Shown here: one piece after another, positions 35,052 to 45,145 of the stretch
Numbering within the stretch: position 1 is the stretch's first letter
How the letters are laid out: each line of letters starts with the position of its first letter
Assembly (NCBI RefSeq): GCF_005402965.1
Contig: NZ_BJCF01000006.1
Span: 62,001-126,000 of the forward strand
Reading direction: 5' to 3'
Origin: Dolichospermum planctonicum
GTDB taxonomy: Bacteria > Cyanobacteriota > Cyanobacteriia > Cyanobacteriales > Nostocaceae
Length of the DNA: 64,000 nucleotides
Notes under the pieces: generated by a model
Databases searched by the model: none
Seen by the model: the letters and a program-made list of their open reading frames with translations, nothing else
Told to the model about the DNA's origin: nothing
Translations under genes and position numbers: made by a program

Positions 35052-35384
35052 ATGATGCGATGTTTTATTGATTCCAATATTTGGCTATATCGCTTTATAT
35101 TAAATTCCACTGATTCCAGTGCAATACAAAAGCAGAAAATAGCTACAAGGGTAACAAGTCAAGAAAACTTAATTATTACAGGACTTACGCAAAAAGAACC
35201 GAAAGTAGGGGTAATTCATGAATTACCCCTACACAAGAATAAGGTGTTCAGCCACATCTTATGTAAGTCCTATATTAGTACGCAAGTTATTAATGAGGTT
35301 TGTGCGAATTTAATTCGTAAAGCAGGTTGTGAACATGACTTAATTATTGAAAATACTTTAAATGAAACGTTTAAATTTGGCTGA
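35052..35384 (+). pseudogene. Broken PIN-domain toxin (VapC-like) with MITE inserted
   Basis: The frame starts MMRCFIDSNIWLYRFIL, with the first PIN-domain catalytic Asp. After about 40 residues a 94-bp MITE plus a 5-bp target duplication adds 33 codons without breaking the frame. The frame then resumes with STQVINEVCANLIRKAGC, another PIN-typical segment. It ends at 35384, so the C-terminal half, with the further Asp residues, is absent. The product should have no RNase activity. The antitoxin-like gene lies directly upstream. Confidence 0.7.
35179..35272. mobile_element. 94-bp MITE, inverted repeats, flanked by tatta
   Basis: The ends caggacttac and gtaagtccta are inverted repeats with mismatches only at the outermost base. 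Both flanks are tatta, a 5-bp direct repeat that looks like a target duplication. Inside lies a perfect 28-bp palindrome (35205-35232). There is no coding capacity, so it must be moved by an enzyme encoded elsewhere. Confidence 0.75.
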
Positions 35385-35731
35385 TAATTATCTTGAGGAT
35401 ATATCCAATTTTGAAAAAGATACTGAAATATATTACCAGTTATTGTCTCACGAGGTAAATAACTTTTAATCGTTGGTTGTACAGCGATTCCCATAACTAT
35501 AGCCATAAAGAAATAGCCATAACTTATATCTAAACTATTTTTTTCTTTTTCTATTGCATCAAATACTGTGATTAAAGAATCTTCTAAACTTATTCCCTGA
35601 ATGTTTTTCTCTTCATATAATTCTGCATAGGAATATGACTGAATTATCTCTATGACTAAACGTAAAGAATCAGGAATTTCAGCAGATAAAATCAGAGGAG
35701 ACTTTTCAACTTCATGCAATATGAATGTCAT
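35270..35731 (-). CDS. Uncharacterised protein next to DNA methyltransferase
   Basis: A 153-residue frame starting MTFILHEVEKSPLILSAEIP, mostly helical and soluble. I do not recognise a family. It lies 41 bp downstream of the C5 methyltransferase on the same strand, which could hint at a modification-linked role, but no nuclease motif is seen. Its last ~38 residues are the antisense of PIN-gene sequence, so the original end has probably been lost and replaced by read-in to foreign sequence. Confidence 0.5.
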   Translation of the reverse strand: MTFILHEVEKSPLILSAEIPDSLRLVIEIIQSYSYAELYEEKNIQGISLEDSLITVFDAIEKEKNSLDISYGYFFMAIVMGIAVQPTIKSYLPRETITGNIFQYLFQNWIYPQDNYQPNLNVSFKVFSIIKSCSQPALRIKFAQTSLITCVLI

Positions 35732-35772
35732 AGTTAATTGCTACGGATAAGGATGTGTCCAGTAGATAGTTA

Positions 35773-37023
35773 TTATCTATTTTTCCTAGTTCTCGGTTCT
35801 ATAACATGAGGGTTTACTCCAAAATATTTCGCTGCTGCTGACATATCAAATGTTAATAAATTAATATCCCCTAAATCTTTAATACCTTGAGGTTGAGACG
35901 ATTTGATATCTAAAACTTGAATAATTTCCTCTGCGACTGCTTGCGCTAAAAGCGGGGGAACAGAATTACCAATTTGTCGAAAACCATGCCATTTTGTGGG
36001 ATGAAATCTAAACCAATCAGGATAGGAATGTAAACGCGCAGCTTCCCTCACAGTAATACATCTGGGAATAAAAGGATGTATAGGACGAGGAGAAGTAAAT
36101 GCACCTTTATTGCTAGGTGTTCCCGCTCTTAAAGTATTACATAAACCATGAGGATCAAGTTTATGAAAGCGACTGATTGATTCAATTTTACCATGGGGTG
36201 TAGAGGCAAATCTTTCCATAGATTCGGGTGAGTGTTTGCTTCTTAAACTTGATGTGAGTAAATTATGATCATACTGACGTTGATAGGAATAGTTATTTTT
36301 GGCAATTTCCAGATTACGCAGTTTTTTAGCATAATTACTAGGGTTACTAAATTCAGTAATTATCCAATCTTGTTGATATAATTCTGGATAGTTTTCTATG
36401 ACTGGTAAATCTTGTAATGCGTCCCAAACTGTCGGAGATTTTTGACCAGGGAATGTAATTTTTTCTGGATATTTTGGAACTTCTATATTTTGACGTGAAC
36501 CGAGTAAAAATAACCTTTCTCGATTTTGTGGGACTCCATAATTAGCTGCATTTAAAACTTGATAATTTGCATTAACTTGATAACCACTTTCGGAAAATTG
36601 ACTAATGATTTCTGCAATAAATTCTTTATGTTTTCCGACTGTCATTCCTTTGACATTTTCCAATACAAAAAACTTAGGTTGTAATTCTCTAACCAACCTA
36701 ATAAAATGGAAAACTAAAGAGTTTCTGGGATCATCAAAAGAACGTTTTCCCATTAATGAAAAACCTTGACAGGGTGGACCACCAAATACTACATCAATTT
36801 CTTGATTAGCAATTTGAGAACTATTCCTAATTTCTTCCCCTGTTGTCTCTTCCACGCTTTTACATAATACAGTCCAAAAAGGAAAATTAAATTGATGAAT
36901 TGCACAATGAATTGGGTCTATTTCCACAGAAGCAAGGACATCAAACCCAGCTTGTTCAAAGCCTAAAGTCATCCCTCCTGCACCCGCAAATAAATCAACT
37001 GCAATTGCTCGTTTTTTGGTCAT
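35773..37023 (-). CDS. dcm: DNA (cytosine-5) methyltransferase
   Basis: A 416-residue C5-cytosine methyltransferase using S-adenosylmethionine. Motif I DLFAGAGGMTLGF is at about 10-22; the catalytic Cys is in GGPPCQGFS (about 81-89). FVLENVKGM is motif VI, and QNRERLFLLG is motif VIII. The target-recognition region is about 190-310. The final motifs are ITVREAARLHSYPDWF and GFRQIGNSVPP. All key motifs are intact. The companion restriction enzyme is not evident; the unrecognised downstream gene is a candidate only by position. It overlaps the stop of the Rpn relic by one base. Confidence 0.93.
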   Translation of the reverse strand: MTKKRAIAVDLFAGAGGMTLGFEQAGFDVLASVEIDPIHCAIHQFNFPFWTVLCKSVEETTGEEIRNSSQIANQEIDVVFGGPPCQGFSLMGKRSFDDPRNSLVFHFIRLVRELQPKFFVLENVKGMTVGKHKEFIAEIISQFSESGYQVNANYQVLNAANYGVPQNRERLFLLGSRQNIEVPKYPEKITFPGQKSPTVWDALQDLPVIENYPELYQQDWIITEFSNPSNYAKKLRNLEIAKNNYSYQRQYDHNLLTSSLRSKHSPESMERFASTPHGKIESISRFHKLDPHGLCNTLRAGTPSNKGAFTSPRPIHPFIPRCITVREAARLHSYPDWFRFHPTKWHGFRQIGNSVPPLLAQAVAEEIIQVLDIKSSQPQGIKDLGDINLLTFDMSAAAKYFGVNPHVIEPRTRKNR

Positions 37024-37492
37024 TATTTAGTTATGATTAAGTTTACAGATTGCAGCCAATTTTCTAGATCTCCAATTGAAGTAAAATCTAACAAAGCTTC
37101 TCCAAGTTCTTCAAGTTGCTCAACAGATAATGCTTGGACTTTTTGAATTAATGATGATTCAATTTCACCAATTCGACGATTTAATTGACGGATAATTAGA
37201 CGTTGTTCTCCTTCTTGTTTAGCTAGTTCTCGATCTTGTTGGTAAAGTGGTGCTAATCTCATAATCAACTCCCTATCTTCTGTTTGTGAACTTTGATTGA
37301 TTCTTAAATTCTGCTGGAGGTTATAAAGTAGCTCTAGTGTAATTTCTACATAGGGCTGATTTGATGGTAACGCAACTAATTCATCAATTGCTTGTTTTTG
37401 TACTGTTCCTCTTCCTAGAAGTCTTAACCATAGGCTTTTAGTAGTTCTTCTAGGTAATCTTTTGCGAATTGGTCATGGATAAAACGAGTCAT
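37023..37492 (-). pseudogene. Relic of an Rpn-family (PD-(D/E)XK/DUF4351) nuclease
   Basis: The ATG at 37492 begins MTRFIHDQFAKDYLEELLKAYG, a typical Rpn/transposase-like nuclease N-terminus, and then hits a TAA at 37424. In a different frame the sequence jumps to WLRLLGRGTVQKQAIDELV and continues through a coiled region to LENWLQSVNLI, the usual C-terminus. About 130 residues of the catalytic core are missing, so an internal deletion plus frameshift killed the gene. The ATG at 37268 gives an 81-residue leftover frame. It lies just after lpxB. Confidence 0.7.
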
Positions 37493-37497
37493 TTGAA

Positions 37498-38655
37498 TTA
37501 AATGTACATTGCTAATATTTCTTTGGCTGTGCGATCGCACACTCCCAATTCTCCCAAAGAATAGCGCATTTCTTGATAATCTGTCAAGGTTTTTTGTCTT
37601 TTTTGACAATTCAATAATAATTCCATAGCAGCTTGAGTAATATTCTCTGTTGTGGCTTTTTCCTGTAAAAATTCTGGGACAATTTCGCGCATGACAACTA
37701 AATTTACTGGAGAAGCAAAGGGAATTGAACCTTTAAGAATATGACGTGCAATCCAAGCTGTGAGGGGGTGTAGACGATAAACTACAACTTGGGGAACATT
37801 TAATAATGCTAATTCTAAATTCACAGTTCCCGATTTAGTAATTGCAAAATCAGCCGCTGCAAAAACTTCTCTTTCTTTACCTAATACTACCGTAGCTTGC
37901 AAACTATAATCTTTAATTGCTGCTGTAATTGTATTTCTAAATGTTTCCAAAGATAGAGGAATTAAAAAATGGACATTTGGTAAATTAGATTGAATATTTT
38001 TAGCCGCTGCAAAAATAATTGGTAACAGATATTTTAATTCTTGATGACGGGAAGCTGGTAACAAAGCAATGGTAATTTCTTCCTCTTTAATTCCTAATTT
38101 TTCCCTGGCAATTTCTCGACTGGGTGCATTTGCCATTCTATCAATCAAAGGATGTCCTACCCAACAAACATTTGCCCCATTTTGTTGATAATACCGCGCT
38201 TCTTCTGGGAAAATTGCTAATAGTTTATCTGTAAAACCAACAATGCGGTTGGTATTTTGAAAACTCATTGACCATACCCACTCTTGAGGAGCAATATAAT
38301 AAGCAACAGGAACATCAGGTAAATTTTCCTTCATGTAAGTCCCAATTCCCAAATTAGGACCCATATAATCAATTAGTACCACCAAATCAGGGGGATTTTC
38401 TTTTAAATAAGCGATCGCACTCCGTTGTACTCTTAATGTAGGAATAACATAAGGCAAAGATTCAATCAAACCCATTGAACCAATACCACTGGTATTACCT
38501 AAAATTTTCGCCCCAGCTTGCGCCATTTTCTCCCCACCCAAAGCTACAATTTCTAAGGTCAACCCGACAGCTACAGCTTGACGTTGAAGCGCTGCAATTA
38601 ATAGCGAACCCTGTAGATCTCCAGAAACTTCACCAGTACTAATAAATATCCGCAT
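37498..38655 (-). CDS. lpxB: Lipid-A-disaccharide synthase
   Basis: A 385-residue GT-B glycosyltransferase that joins UDP-2,3-diacylglucosamine with lipid X to form the lipid A disaccharide. Start MRIFISTGEVSGDLQGS, then DYMGPNLGIG, the PQEWVWSM segment, LPASRHQELKYLLP and TKSGTVNLELALLNVPQVVVYR are family motifs. It acts at the inner membrane surface. The length matches. It is the last of the lpxC-fabZ-lpxA-lpxB set on the minus strand, 180 bp after lpxA. Confidence 0.95.
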   Translation of the reverse strand: MRIFISTGEVSGDLQGSLLIAALQRQAVAVGLTLEIVALGGEKMAQAGAKILGNTSGIGSMGLIESLPYVIPTLRVQRSAIAYLKENPPDLVVLIDYMGPNLGIGTYMKENLPDVPVAYYIAPQEWVWSMSFQNTNRIVGFTDKLLAIFPEEARYYQQNGANVCWVGHPLIDRMANAPSREIAREKLGIKEEEITIALLPASRHQELKYLLPIIFAAAKNIQSNLPNVHFLIPLSLETFRNTITAAIKDYSLQATVVLGKEREVFAAADFAITKSGTVNLELALLNVPQVVVYRLHPLTAWIARHILKGSIPFASPVNLVVMREIVPEFLQEKATTENITQAAMELLLNCQKRQKTLTDYQEMRYSLGELGVCDRTAKEILAMYI

Positions 38656-38835
38656 TTTAGATTTTAGATTTTAGATTTTTACTTACTTTTCTATTTTTTT
38701 TATTATTCTTCTTTTCTTCCTTCGTGTCCTTTGCGTCTTTGTGGTTTTTTAAAACTTTATTCTTTCCACCAAAACAGAGTCACTAATCAATTTTGAGGAC
38801 GGGAAAACCCCGCCCCAGATTTGATTTCCTATTCA

Positions 38836-39666
38836 TTATTCATCAATGACTGTTTTTTTGCCTTTTCCGGGAATTAACCCTCGTCTTCCCGGCATTTGGG
38901 AAAGTAGCAAAAAACGGCGAAGATGTTTTAATTCTTCCGTATCTCCCAAATTTTCCAACTCTTGTAAAGCATCTTTAAACAGCAAATCAGAATGATAAAG
39001 CAGACGGAAAGCCTTTTTAATTAATTGAAAATCGCTAACAGCCATCCCTGAACGTTTTAATCCTACCAAATTGAGCGATCGCACTCTTGCAGGATTTCCC
39101 TCCACTAACATATAAGGAGGTACATCTCTATCAATGCGTGCCATACCGCCTATCATTGACATTCCCCCAATATGGACAAATTGATGCACACCTAAAACAC
39201 CGCTCAACCTAGCTCGTGATTCAATATGTACATGACCTGCCAATGCTACAGAGTTAGCAATAATAACAGAATCTGAAATCTCACAATTATGACCTACATG
39301 AACATAGGCCATTAATAAATTGCCATTACCGATAATTGTCGCTTCTCCACGTCCAGTAGCGCGGTTAATCGTTACGTACTCACGGATAGAATTATTGTTA
39401 CCAATTCTTACCCAAGTCGGTTCTCCCAGGTATTTGAGGTCTTGCGGCTGCATACCGATAACGGCGCCGGAAAAAATCTGATTTCCTGTACCAATTTCAC
39501 AAAGTCCCTCTAGGACAACGTGAGAGCCAATTACAGTATCTGCACCAACTTTAACATTCTCTCCTATCACAGCATAAGCACCGACTTGCACTGTTGGGTG
39601 GAGTTTTGCGTTAGCATGAATGACAGCAGTTGGATGAATAAGTGTTTTCAAAGGTGAATCTCCCAA
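38836..39666 (-). CDS. lpxA: UDP-N-acetylglucosamine acyltransferase
   Basis: A 276-residue left-handed beta-helix enzyme catalysing the first step of lipid A synthesis, moving a 3-hydroxyacyl chain from ACP to UDP-GlcNAc. Hexapeptide repeats run from IHPTAVIHANAKLHPTV through about residue 190. Catalytic His is in the YVHVGHNCEI region. The C-terminal helical part (FQLIKKAFRLLYHSD) fits. The ATG chosen follows the family's N-terminus, with MGDSPLKT preceding LIHPTA. It lies between fabZ and lpxB. Confidence 0.94.
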   Translation of the reverse strand: MGDSPLKTLIHPTAVIHANAKLHPTVQVGAYAVIGENVKVGADTVIGSHVVLEGLCEIGTGNQIFSGAVIGMQPQDLKYLGEPTWVRIGNNNSIREYVTINRATGRGEATIIGNGNLLMAYVHVGHNCEISDSVIIANSVALAGHVHIESRARLSGVLGVHQFVHIGGMSMIGGMARIDRDVPPYMLVEGNPARVRSLNLVGLKRSGMAVSDFQLIKKAFRLLYHSDLLFKDALQELENLGDTEELKHLRRFLLLSQMPGRRGLIPGKGKKTVIDE

Positions 39667-39845
39667 ATTAAGTGCTTTTTTATATCCAGTATTTCAGTGA
39701 AGAAACTTGTCGGGTAAAGTAAGTTATGTGTGAGGGCGAAAATTGAAAATTAGGGGTATAGTAGTGTTTAATTTATTCAAACTTTCTCAAAGCTACAACG
39801 TATCTAAACATTAGCCATTGAGATTTCTTTAATTGCAATTAATGA

Positions 39846-40331
39846 TTAACTAATCAAAGAAAACATCAATTCCCCTTCAGCGGCTAATTGTCCATTAACT
39901 TCCGCTTTTCCTTGCATTTTTCCAAAACGACGCTGCTTTACCCACAACAGTTCCACCGTCATGACTAATTGATCTCCGGGAACAACTTGACGACGAAAAC
40001 GAACTTTATCAATACCGGCAAATACAAATAGTCCTCCTTGTGAATCTGGCATTTGCGTCATTACCACACCCCCAACCTGTGCCATTGCCTCAATAATTAG
40101 CACACCGGGCATCAGCGATCGCCCTGGAAAATGCCCTTGAAATTGGGGTTCATTAAAGCTAACATTTTTAATACCCACGGCTTTTTTTCCAGGAACATAG
40201 TCAATAATCCGATCTACCAGTAAAAATGGATAACGATGGGGTAATAGTTCCTGAATTTCCTCAATACTAAAGGTAGTTTTAATAGTCTGTGGATTGCTTG
40301 ACGGAGAATTAGATTCAGTAATAGTGGACAT
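39846..40331 (-). CDS. fabZ: 3-hydroxyacyl-[ACP] dehydratase
   Basis: A 161-residue hot-dog-fold enzyme that dehydrates 3-hydroxyacyl-ACP in fatty acid synthesis, competing with LpxA for the same pool. [15 protein letters not shown] carries the catalytic His; [19 protein letters not shown] holds the catalytic acid. I use the ATG at 40331 (MSTITES); the longer frame adds an unlikely 11-residue leader. Located between lpxC and lpxA, as in many Gram-negatives, so that lipid A and fatty acid synthesis are balanced. Confidence 0.95.
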   Translation of the reverse strand: MSTITESNSPSSNPQTIKTTFSIEEIQELLPHRYPFLLVDRIIDYVPGKKAVGIKNVSFNEPQFQGHFPGRSLMPGVLIIEAMAQVGGVVMTQMPDSQGGLFVFAGIDKVRFRRQVVPGDQLVMTVELLWVKQRRFGKMQGKAEVNGQLAAEGELMFSLIS

Positions 40332-40392
40332 TAGTGGTACTTTACGTAAGTTATTAGACACCAAAATAAGTAAATTGGTAAATTGGGGAATT

Positions 40393-41241
40393 TTAGATCA
40401 ATTCTAAAATCCTGTTTGCTAGTTTAATGTGTAAATTATGACTAGCCTTGTAAGCCAAAAAATGAGCTATAGGGAAATTTCCCAGCAAACTCAAATCTCC
40501 TACTAGATCCAAGATTTTATGACGAACTGGTTCATTTGCAAATCGTAATGGTGGATTTAACCAACCTTGGGGACCACAAACTAGAGCATTATCTAAACTC
40601 CCACCTTTAATTAATCCCGATTTTTGTAAATGTTCAATTTGATGCTGTAACCCAAAAGTTCGCGCAGGTGCAATTTCTGAAACAAAGTCAGCAGAAGACT
40701 TTTCTAAATCTGTACTCATTAAAAAACTGTACCATTGATTACCAATTGCCGGCAAATTAAAATCTATACCATAGCTAAAACGAGTTTCTGGAGCGGGTAA
40801 AGCGCAAACAAAAGCATCACCCTCATAAATCCAAATAGGTTCAGTAATAATTAAAGGTGTAGTTATTTTCACTAGTTGTTGGGAAACTAAACCGACTTCC
40901 GCAATTTTCTGACACCAAATTTCAGCCGAACCGTCTAAAAGGGGTATTTCCGGTCCATCAATTTCAATTTTGACATTATCAACCCCCATAGCTGCCAAAG
41001 CCGCCAATAAATGCTCTACAGTGCGAACACAGACTTGATTCTTACCCAATTGAGTAGAAAGCACAGTCTGACTCACAGCCGCAATTTGCGCGGGGATAAT
41101 TGGTGAACCAGGTAAATCTACCCGGACAAAAAAGCGACCACTTCCCGCTGGTGCTGCTAATATTCGCACTTGAGTTTTAACACCACTATGCAGCCCCACA
41201 CCAGTCTGAGTAATTTCCCCAGCTAAAGTATGTTGCTGCAT
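40393..41241 (-). CDS. lpxC: UDP-3-O-acyl-N-acetylglucosamine deacetylase
   Basis: A 282-residue zinc amidase, the committed step of lipid A synthesis. The start [20 protein letters not shown] fits the family; the 30-residue longer frame does not. Zinc ligands are in [15 protein letters not shown], and [15 protein letters not shown] with the second His pair. ALLDG-type substrate loop is seen in [12 protein letters not shown]. The gene starts 95 bp after the bamA stop on the same strand. Complete. Confidence 0.95.
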   Translation of the reverse strand: MQQHTLAGEITQTGVGLHSGVKTQVRILAAPAGSGRFFVRVDLPGSPIIPAQIAAVSQTVLSTQLGKNQVCVRTVEHLLAALAAMGVDNVKIEIDGPEIPLLDGSAEIWCQKIAEVGLVSQQLVKITTPLIITEPIWIYEGDAFVCALPAPETRFSYGIDFNLPAIGNQWYSFLMSTDLEKSSADFVSEIAPARTFGLQHQIEHLQKSGLIKGGSLDNALVCGPQGWLNPPLRFANEPVRHKILDLVGDLSLLGNFPIAHFLAYKASHNLHIKLANRILELI

Positions 41242-41336
41242 AGTCTCACCATCTGTAATATTGTAACTAATATTGCCCATCTTCCATCTTGAGTAGAAAC
41301 CCTGATTAATATTGTCCTGATTATTGACCAAACAAA

Positions 41337-43652
41337 TTAAAATCTTTCCCCGATCCCAAAATTAATCCGACTTTCATTATTATCAGTGATCCCGTAATCT
41401 ATCCGAATAGGTCCTAGTGGTGATTGTATCCGCAAACCTAAACCATAGCCATAACCGTCGCCACTTTTATTTAACAATTGTGCGGCTTTGGTACTAGTTC
41501 CCAAGTCACTACCATAATCAAAAAATAGTGCGCCACTGACAACAGAGAAAACAGGAAACCGATACTCAGCCGCAGCTTGGATATAACTGCTACCAGATCC
41601 TAATCTACCTTCACCATAACCCCGCACCGAGTTACTACCACCGAGAGTAAAAGCTTCATAGGGAGGTAAATCTCCTAAAATCGTCCCCCCTTGGGCGTTA
41701 AATGCTAAAGTTTCTGGTTTTTTACTAAAGCCAATCAATTTAATCGGTAGATACTGACTATAGTTACCCCGGAACCTAGTCATAAAAATACCACCTGAAC
41801 CTACAGGTACAGATTGATCAAGTCCAAAGCTGAGGTAAGAACCTTTTGTGGGTTGGTTCGGATTATTACGGAGATCCCTTTGCGCTCCTAACTTGAGTAG
41901 AAATAAATCGTCTTCTCCTGAAGGGGAAACAGTTAAGGGAATTTTAGCACTAATGTTGCTACCATCAAATAGCGCCCCTTCTGTCCTCAAATTACCATCA
42001 GCATCACGACCAGAAACCCGTTGATATTGTAGTCCAGCAGAAGCCACCCATGCTGCATTTTTGTAGGGATTGGTCGTCAATGGACGAGTAAATGTGATAC
42101 CACCACCCAAACGAGTAATCCGGGGGCTAACCTGGGCATCTGTATTCGTAATATTATTGGGATCGAAAGTCTCTATGTTTTTATCTTTACCTTCAAAAAT
42201 CAAGGAAATAGAACGACGACGGAAAATATTAGTTGTATAAGAAGTGCGATAAGGATCACCCGCAATCCAAGGATCAGTAAATCGCAAGTCAAATAGTAGT
42301 TCCCGTTCCCCTAACTGTACCTCTGTTCCCAATTTTTGGTTTCTTCCCCCCAGGTTTTGCTGCTGATAGCTGATAGTTCCAAACAAACCACTGGCGGAAC
42401 TAATCCCCGCCCCTGCGGCAATAGAGCCGCTACTGCGTTCTGCTACATTTATTACTACAGTAACTTTACTCGGATCAGTTCCAGGATCAAGGGAAACATT
42501 GACATCTTCAAACAACGCTAACCCAAAAACCCTTTGTAAGTCTCTTTGAACAATGTTACGGTTAAATACCTGCCCAGGTTTTAACTCTACTTCCCTAGTA
42601 ATTATATAATCTTTTGTCCGTCCCCGAATTGGTTCTCCCTTCTCGTTGACCTCTTGTCCTTCTTTATCGCGGAATTTAACTTTCACGTTTTCCACCACCC
42701 CTTCTGCTATCTGTAGGGTGACAACTCCATTTTCTGAGATTTTCGGTACTCCAATTAAGTTGGCTAATACATAACCTTGGTCTTGATAACGTTTGGTTAA
42801 TTGTTTGATTCCCTCTTGTAATTCCCGCAAGTTGAGAATTTTTCCATATTGACTACTAAATATTTCTTGTGCAGTTTCCCCAGGAAGTACGGAAGCTACA
42901 CCCGTTCCAGGATTTGCTTCTAATTCTACTTTACTGAGAATAGGATTAGGGGTGACAATAAAACTCACCCGTACGCCCAGGGGTGTATCTTCTGGAAGCG
43001 CTTGCACGTTGGAGAAAAGCCCAATTCTCACAATCGCATTAATATCTTCTTGCAGTTGAGAACGGGTTGCTGTCTGTCCCGCTTGGGTACGAATGACTTT
43101 GTAAATTTCCGCTTCTAATTCGGGCGTGATTTTTCCCGTCTCCGTTTTCACAACTACTTCTGACACCAACACCCGCGCTTCCGTTGTTTCTGGATTAGGA
43201 GATGATGTCGGTGGTGTTGTCGGGAGATTCTGATTTTCTTGATTAGATTCAGTCTCGGAGGGTTGGGTGGGCTTTGGTTGTGGAACTTGTGCTGTGATTG
43301 GAGTTGTTGTAGTGTTTGGCACAATCACAGCAGCATTATTTACTAGTGCTGAATTGGTTGTTAAAACTTTAACAATAGAAGAATCTTGGTGAGATGCTTT
43401 TTCTATAATCCTTGGGGCAACCACGGCGGGATTACACTGGGCAACCACGGGGGGATTATTGCCCCTACATTCGTTTTTGTCAATTTTACCAGGATTGTGC
43501 TTGTCTAGTTGATTTGTATCTACTGTCAAAATTTCTGTTGTCCCTGCAAGACTATTAACAGCTTGGGCATTTGCCTTGACGGAAGAACCAACAATGGGAA
43601 CTGTAATGGCTACCATTGCCATTAATCCCCGTGTTAAACTTGTTTTAATCAT
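41337..43652 (-). CDS. bamA: BamA/Omp85 outer-membrane assembly protein
   Basis: A 771-residue outer membrane beta-barrel that inserts other barrel proteins. After a signal peptide ([16 protein letters not shown], cleaved near KANAQA) comes a low-complexity Pro/Thr/Glu-rich region (to about 155). POTRA domains follow (about 160-420) and then the C-terminal barrel (about 430-771). [16 protein letters not shown] is the conserved loop-6 VRGY motif, and the barrel ends GIGERF with a terminal aromatic. I use the ATG at 43652, preceded by a gagag site. The position between purC and lpxC groups it with outer membrane synthesis genes. Confidence 0.93.
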   Translation of the reverse strand: MIKTSLTRGLMAMVAITVPIVGSSVKANAQAVNSLAGTTEILTVDTNQLDKHNPGKIDKNECRGNNPPVVAQCNPAVVAPRIIEKASHQDSSIVKVLTTNSALVNNAAVIVPNTTTTPITAQVPQPKPTQPSETESNQENQNLPTTPPTSSPNPETTEARVLVSEVVVKTETGKITPELEAEIYKVIRTQAGQTATRSQLQEDINAIVRIGLFSNVQALPEDTPLGVRVSFIVTPNPILSKVELEANPGTGVASVLPGETAQEIFSSQYGKILNLRELQEGIKQLTKRYQDQGYVLANLIGVPKISENGVVTLQIAEGVVENVKVKFRDKEGQEVNEKGEPIRGRTKDYIITREVELKPGQVFNRNIVQRDLQRVFGLALFEDVNVSLDPGTDPSKVTVVINVAERSSGSIAAGAGISSASGLFGTISYQQQNLGGRNQKLGTEVQLGERELLFDLRFTDPWIAGDPYRTSYTTNIFRRRSISLIFEGKDKNIETFDPNNITNTDAQVSPRITRLGGGITFTRPLTTNPYKNAAWVASAGLQYQRVSGRDADGNLRTEGALFDGSNISAKIPLTVSPSGEDDLFLLKLGAQRDLRNNPNQPTKGSYLSFGLDQSVPVGSGGIFMTRFRGNYSQYLPIKLIGFSKKPETLAFNAQGGTILGDLPPYEAFTLGGSNSVRGYGEGRLGSGSSYIQAAAEYRFPVFSVVSGALFFDYGSDLGTSTKAAQLLNKSGDGYGYGLGLRIQSPLGPIRIDYGITDNNESRINFGIGERF

Positions 43653-43712
43653 TTTTCTCTCTACTACCACACACCATTAATCGTCAAAAGTTATTTACCC
43701 TGTTTAAGTAGT

Positions 43713-44438
43713 TTATACTACTTTTAATACTCTTTGTAAAACCTGCTGGTAAGCATTCTCTATATTTCCTAAGTCACGACGAAAACGATCTTTATCCATA
43801 ATTCGGTTCTCAGGATCGGTTTGGTTCATGTCCCATAAACGACAGGTATCAGGACTAATTTCGTCGGCTAATAGTATTTGCTGTTGGTGGTCTACACCAA
43901 ATTCAAGTTTAAAGTCTACCAAGGTAATCTGGCATTTTTCCCAAAACTCCTGGAGAAATTTGTTGATTTCTAATGCTAGATGGGTAATTTGATCAACTTG
44001 TTCCGGTCTCGCTAATTCTAAAAGCAATAAGCGATCGCGCGTCAGTAAAGGATCACCTAAATCATCATTTTTGTAATAAAATTCCACTAAAGGCTTTGAT
44101 AAAACTGTACCTGGTATTAACCCAGTTTCCTTGCACAGACTACCAGCCGCAATGTTCCTCACCACTACCTCCACAGGGATGATTTTTACAGCTTTTACTC
44201 GCATTAAATGCGGGGCTGGACTATCAATAAAATGAGTTTTAATACCCTGTTTAGCCAATTGTTGAAATAGTTGGCTAGAAATACTACAGTTGATCATCCC
44301 CTTATTCTCAATGCTGCCGCGTTTTTGAGCATTAAAAGCTGTAGCATCATCTTTAAAATCAGCCAACAAAATTTCTGGATCTTCTGTAGCGTAGAGAATT
44401 TTAGCTTTGCCTTCGTAGAGTTTAGAATTAACAGACAT
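43713..44438 (-). CDS. purC: SAICAR synthetase
   Basis: A 241-residue ATP-dependent ligase in purine synthesis that joins CAIR with aspartate. Motifs: LYEGKAKILYAT, KDDATAFNAQKRGSIENKG, VVVRNIAAGSLCKE, VDFKLEFG and DEISPDTCRLWD. The length is standard. It is the first gene of a minus-strand run leading to bamA 60 bp away, although the functions are unrelated. Its promoter must lie in the 460-bp gap upstream. Confidence 0.95.
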   Translation of the reverse strand: MSVNSKLYEGKAKILYATEDPEILLADFKDDATAFNAQKRGSIENKGMINCSISSQLFQQLAKQGIKTHFIDSPAPHLMRVKAVKIIPVEVVVRNIAAGSLCKETGLIPGTVLSKPLVEFYYKNDDLGDPLLTRDRLLLLELARPEQVDQITHLALEINKFLQEFWEKCQITLVDFKLEFGVDHQQQILLADEISPDTCRLWDMNQTDPENRIMDKDRFRRDLGNIENAYQQVLQRVLKVV

Positions 44439-44902
44439 GATAAGATATTAAAAACTGTTTTTGGTAGTGGACGGCTTTGATGAAATCAGCTTCACCATTT
44501 TATCTTTAGTTATTAGTCATTGGTGAACAGGACTTTTCGGCATATTTCACCAACTAATTTAAGTTAACTAATTTAAGTTCTTCCGATCTATTCTAGACCG
44601 GTAATGTAAAATTATTACTCTTATCTGTTCCCTGTCACTTGATTAATTAAGCTAAACCCACTAAAAAAATATGTATAAATCATTAGGTTACCTCATATTT
44701 CATATATTTAAATATACTTAATTTTCCTGATAGATGGCAGTAGTCATGTATCTAATCTGAATCTGTTTTGAATGTGTCTGATCTTCTGCCAAAATTTGAT
44801 TTGCAAAATATTGTAGAATATATTAATCTATTTTCAGGAATATAGTCATAACTTACAGAAGATTATATAATCTGTTGTTAATAAATAAGGGGATAATCAG
44901 AC
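44439..44902. other. Long AT-rich spacer, no gene
   Basis: Divergent promoters for purC (minus) and the small plus-strand genes must lie here. I see no open frame of substance. The stretch 44600-44880 is strongly AT-rich. Confidence 0.5.
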
Positions 44903-45019
44903 ATGACCAATTACTCTAAAGCTCCACCTATAGCCTGTGAAACCCCGCACTATCAGATGAATGCTAAAAAACTCCTCAAGTGCCTGACTGATAAATACAT
45001 ATCCAGGCATAGGATTTAG
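44903..45019 (+). CDS. Possible 38-residue small protein
   Basis: An ATG at 44903 with a good ribosome site (aagggga about 12 bases ahead) opens a 38-codon frame, starting MTNYSKAPPIACETPHYQ and ending with a basic helix-like part. Family unknown. It precedes the DUF7219-type gene on the same strand by 126 bp. Confidence 0.35.
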   Translation: MTNYSKAPPIACETPHYQMNAKKLLKCLTDKYISRHRI

Positions 45020-45145
45020 CAAAAGCCCGCAGGGTAAGCATTCTGTTACATTTTATTTTCCATCTACTTATAAGTAGATATGATGTCGAAAAGGCTGGTA
45101 ACGGTATATGTTTTATAGAGTATTTGAGTAAATGGAGAAAAAATA

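Noticed and set aside
35773-37023. Complete restriction-modification system
   Set aside because: The methyltransferase is intact but no restriction enzyme motif is visible in the adjacent genes.
44578-44591. gttcttccgatct resembles the end of a common sequencing adapter (one mismatch)
   Set aside because: Only 11 bases match exactly, the flanks are normal spacer, and a chance match in 64 kb is plausible; no sign of a chimeric join.
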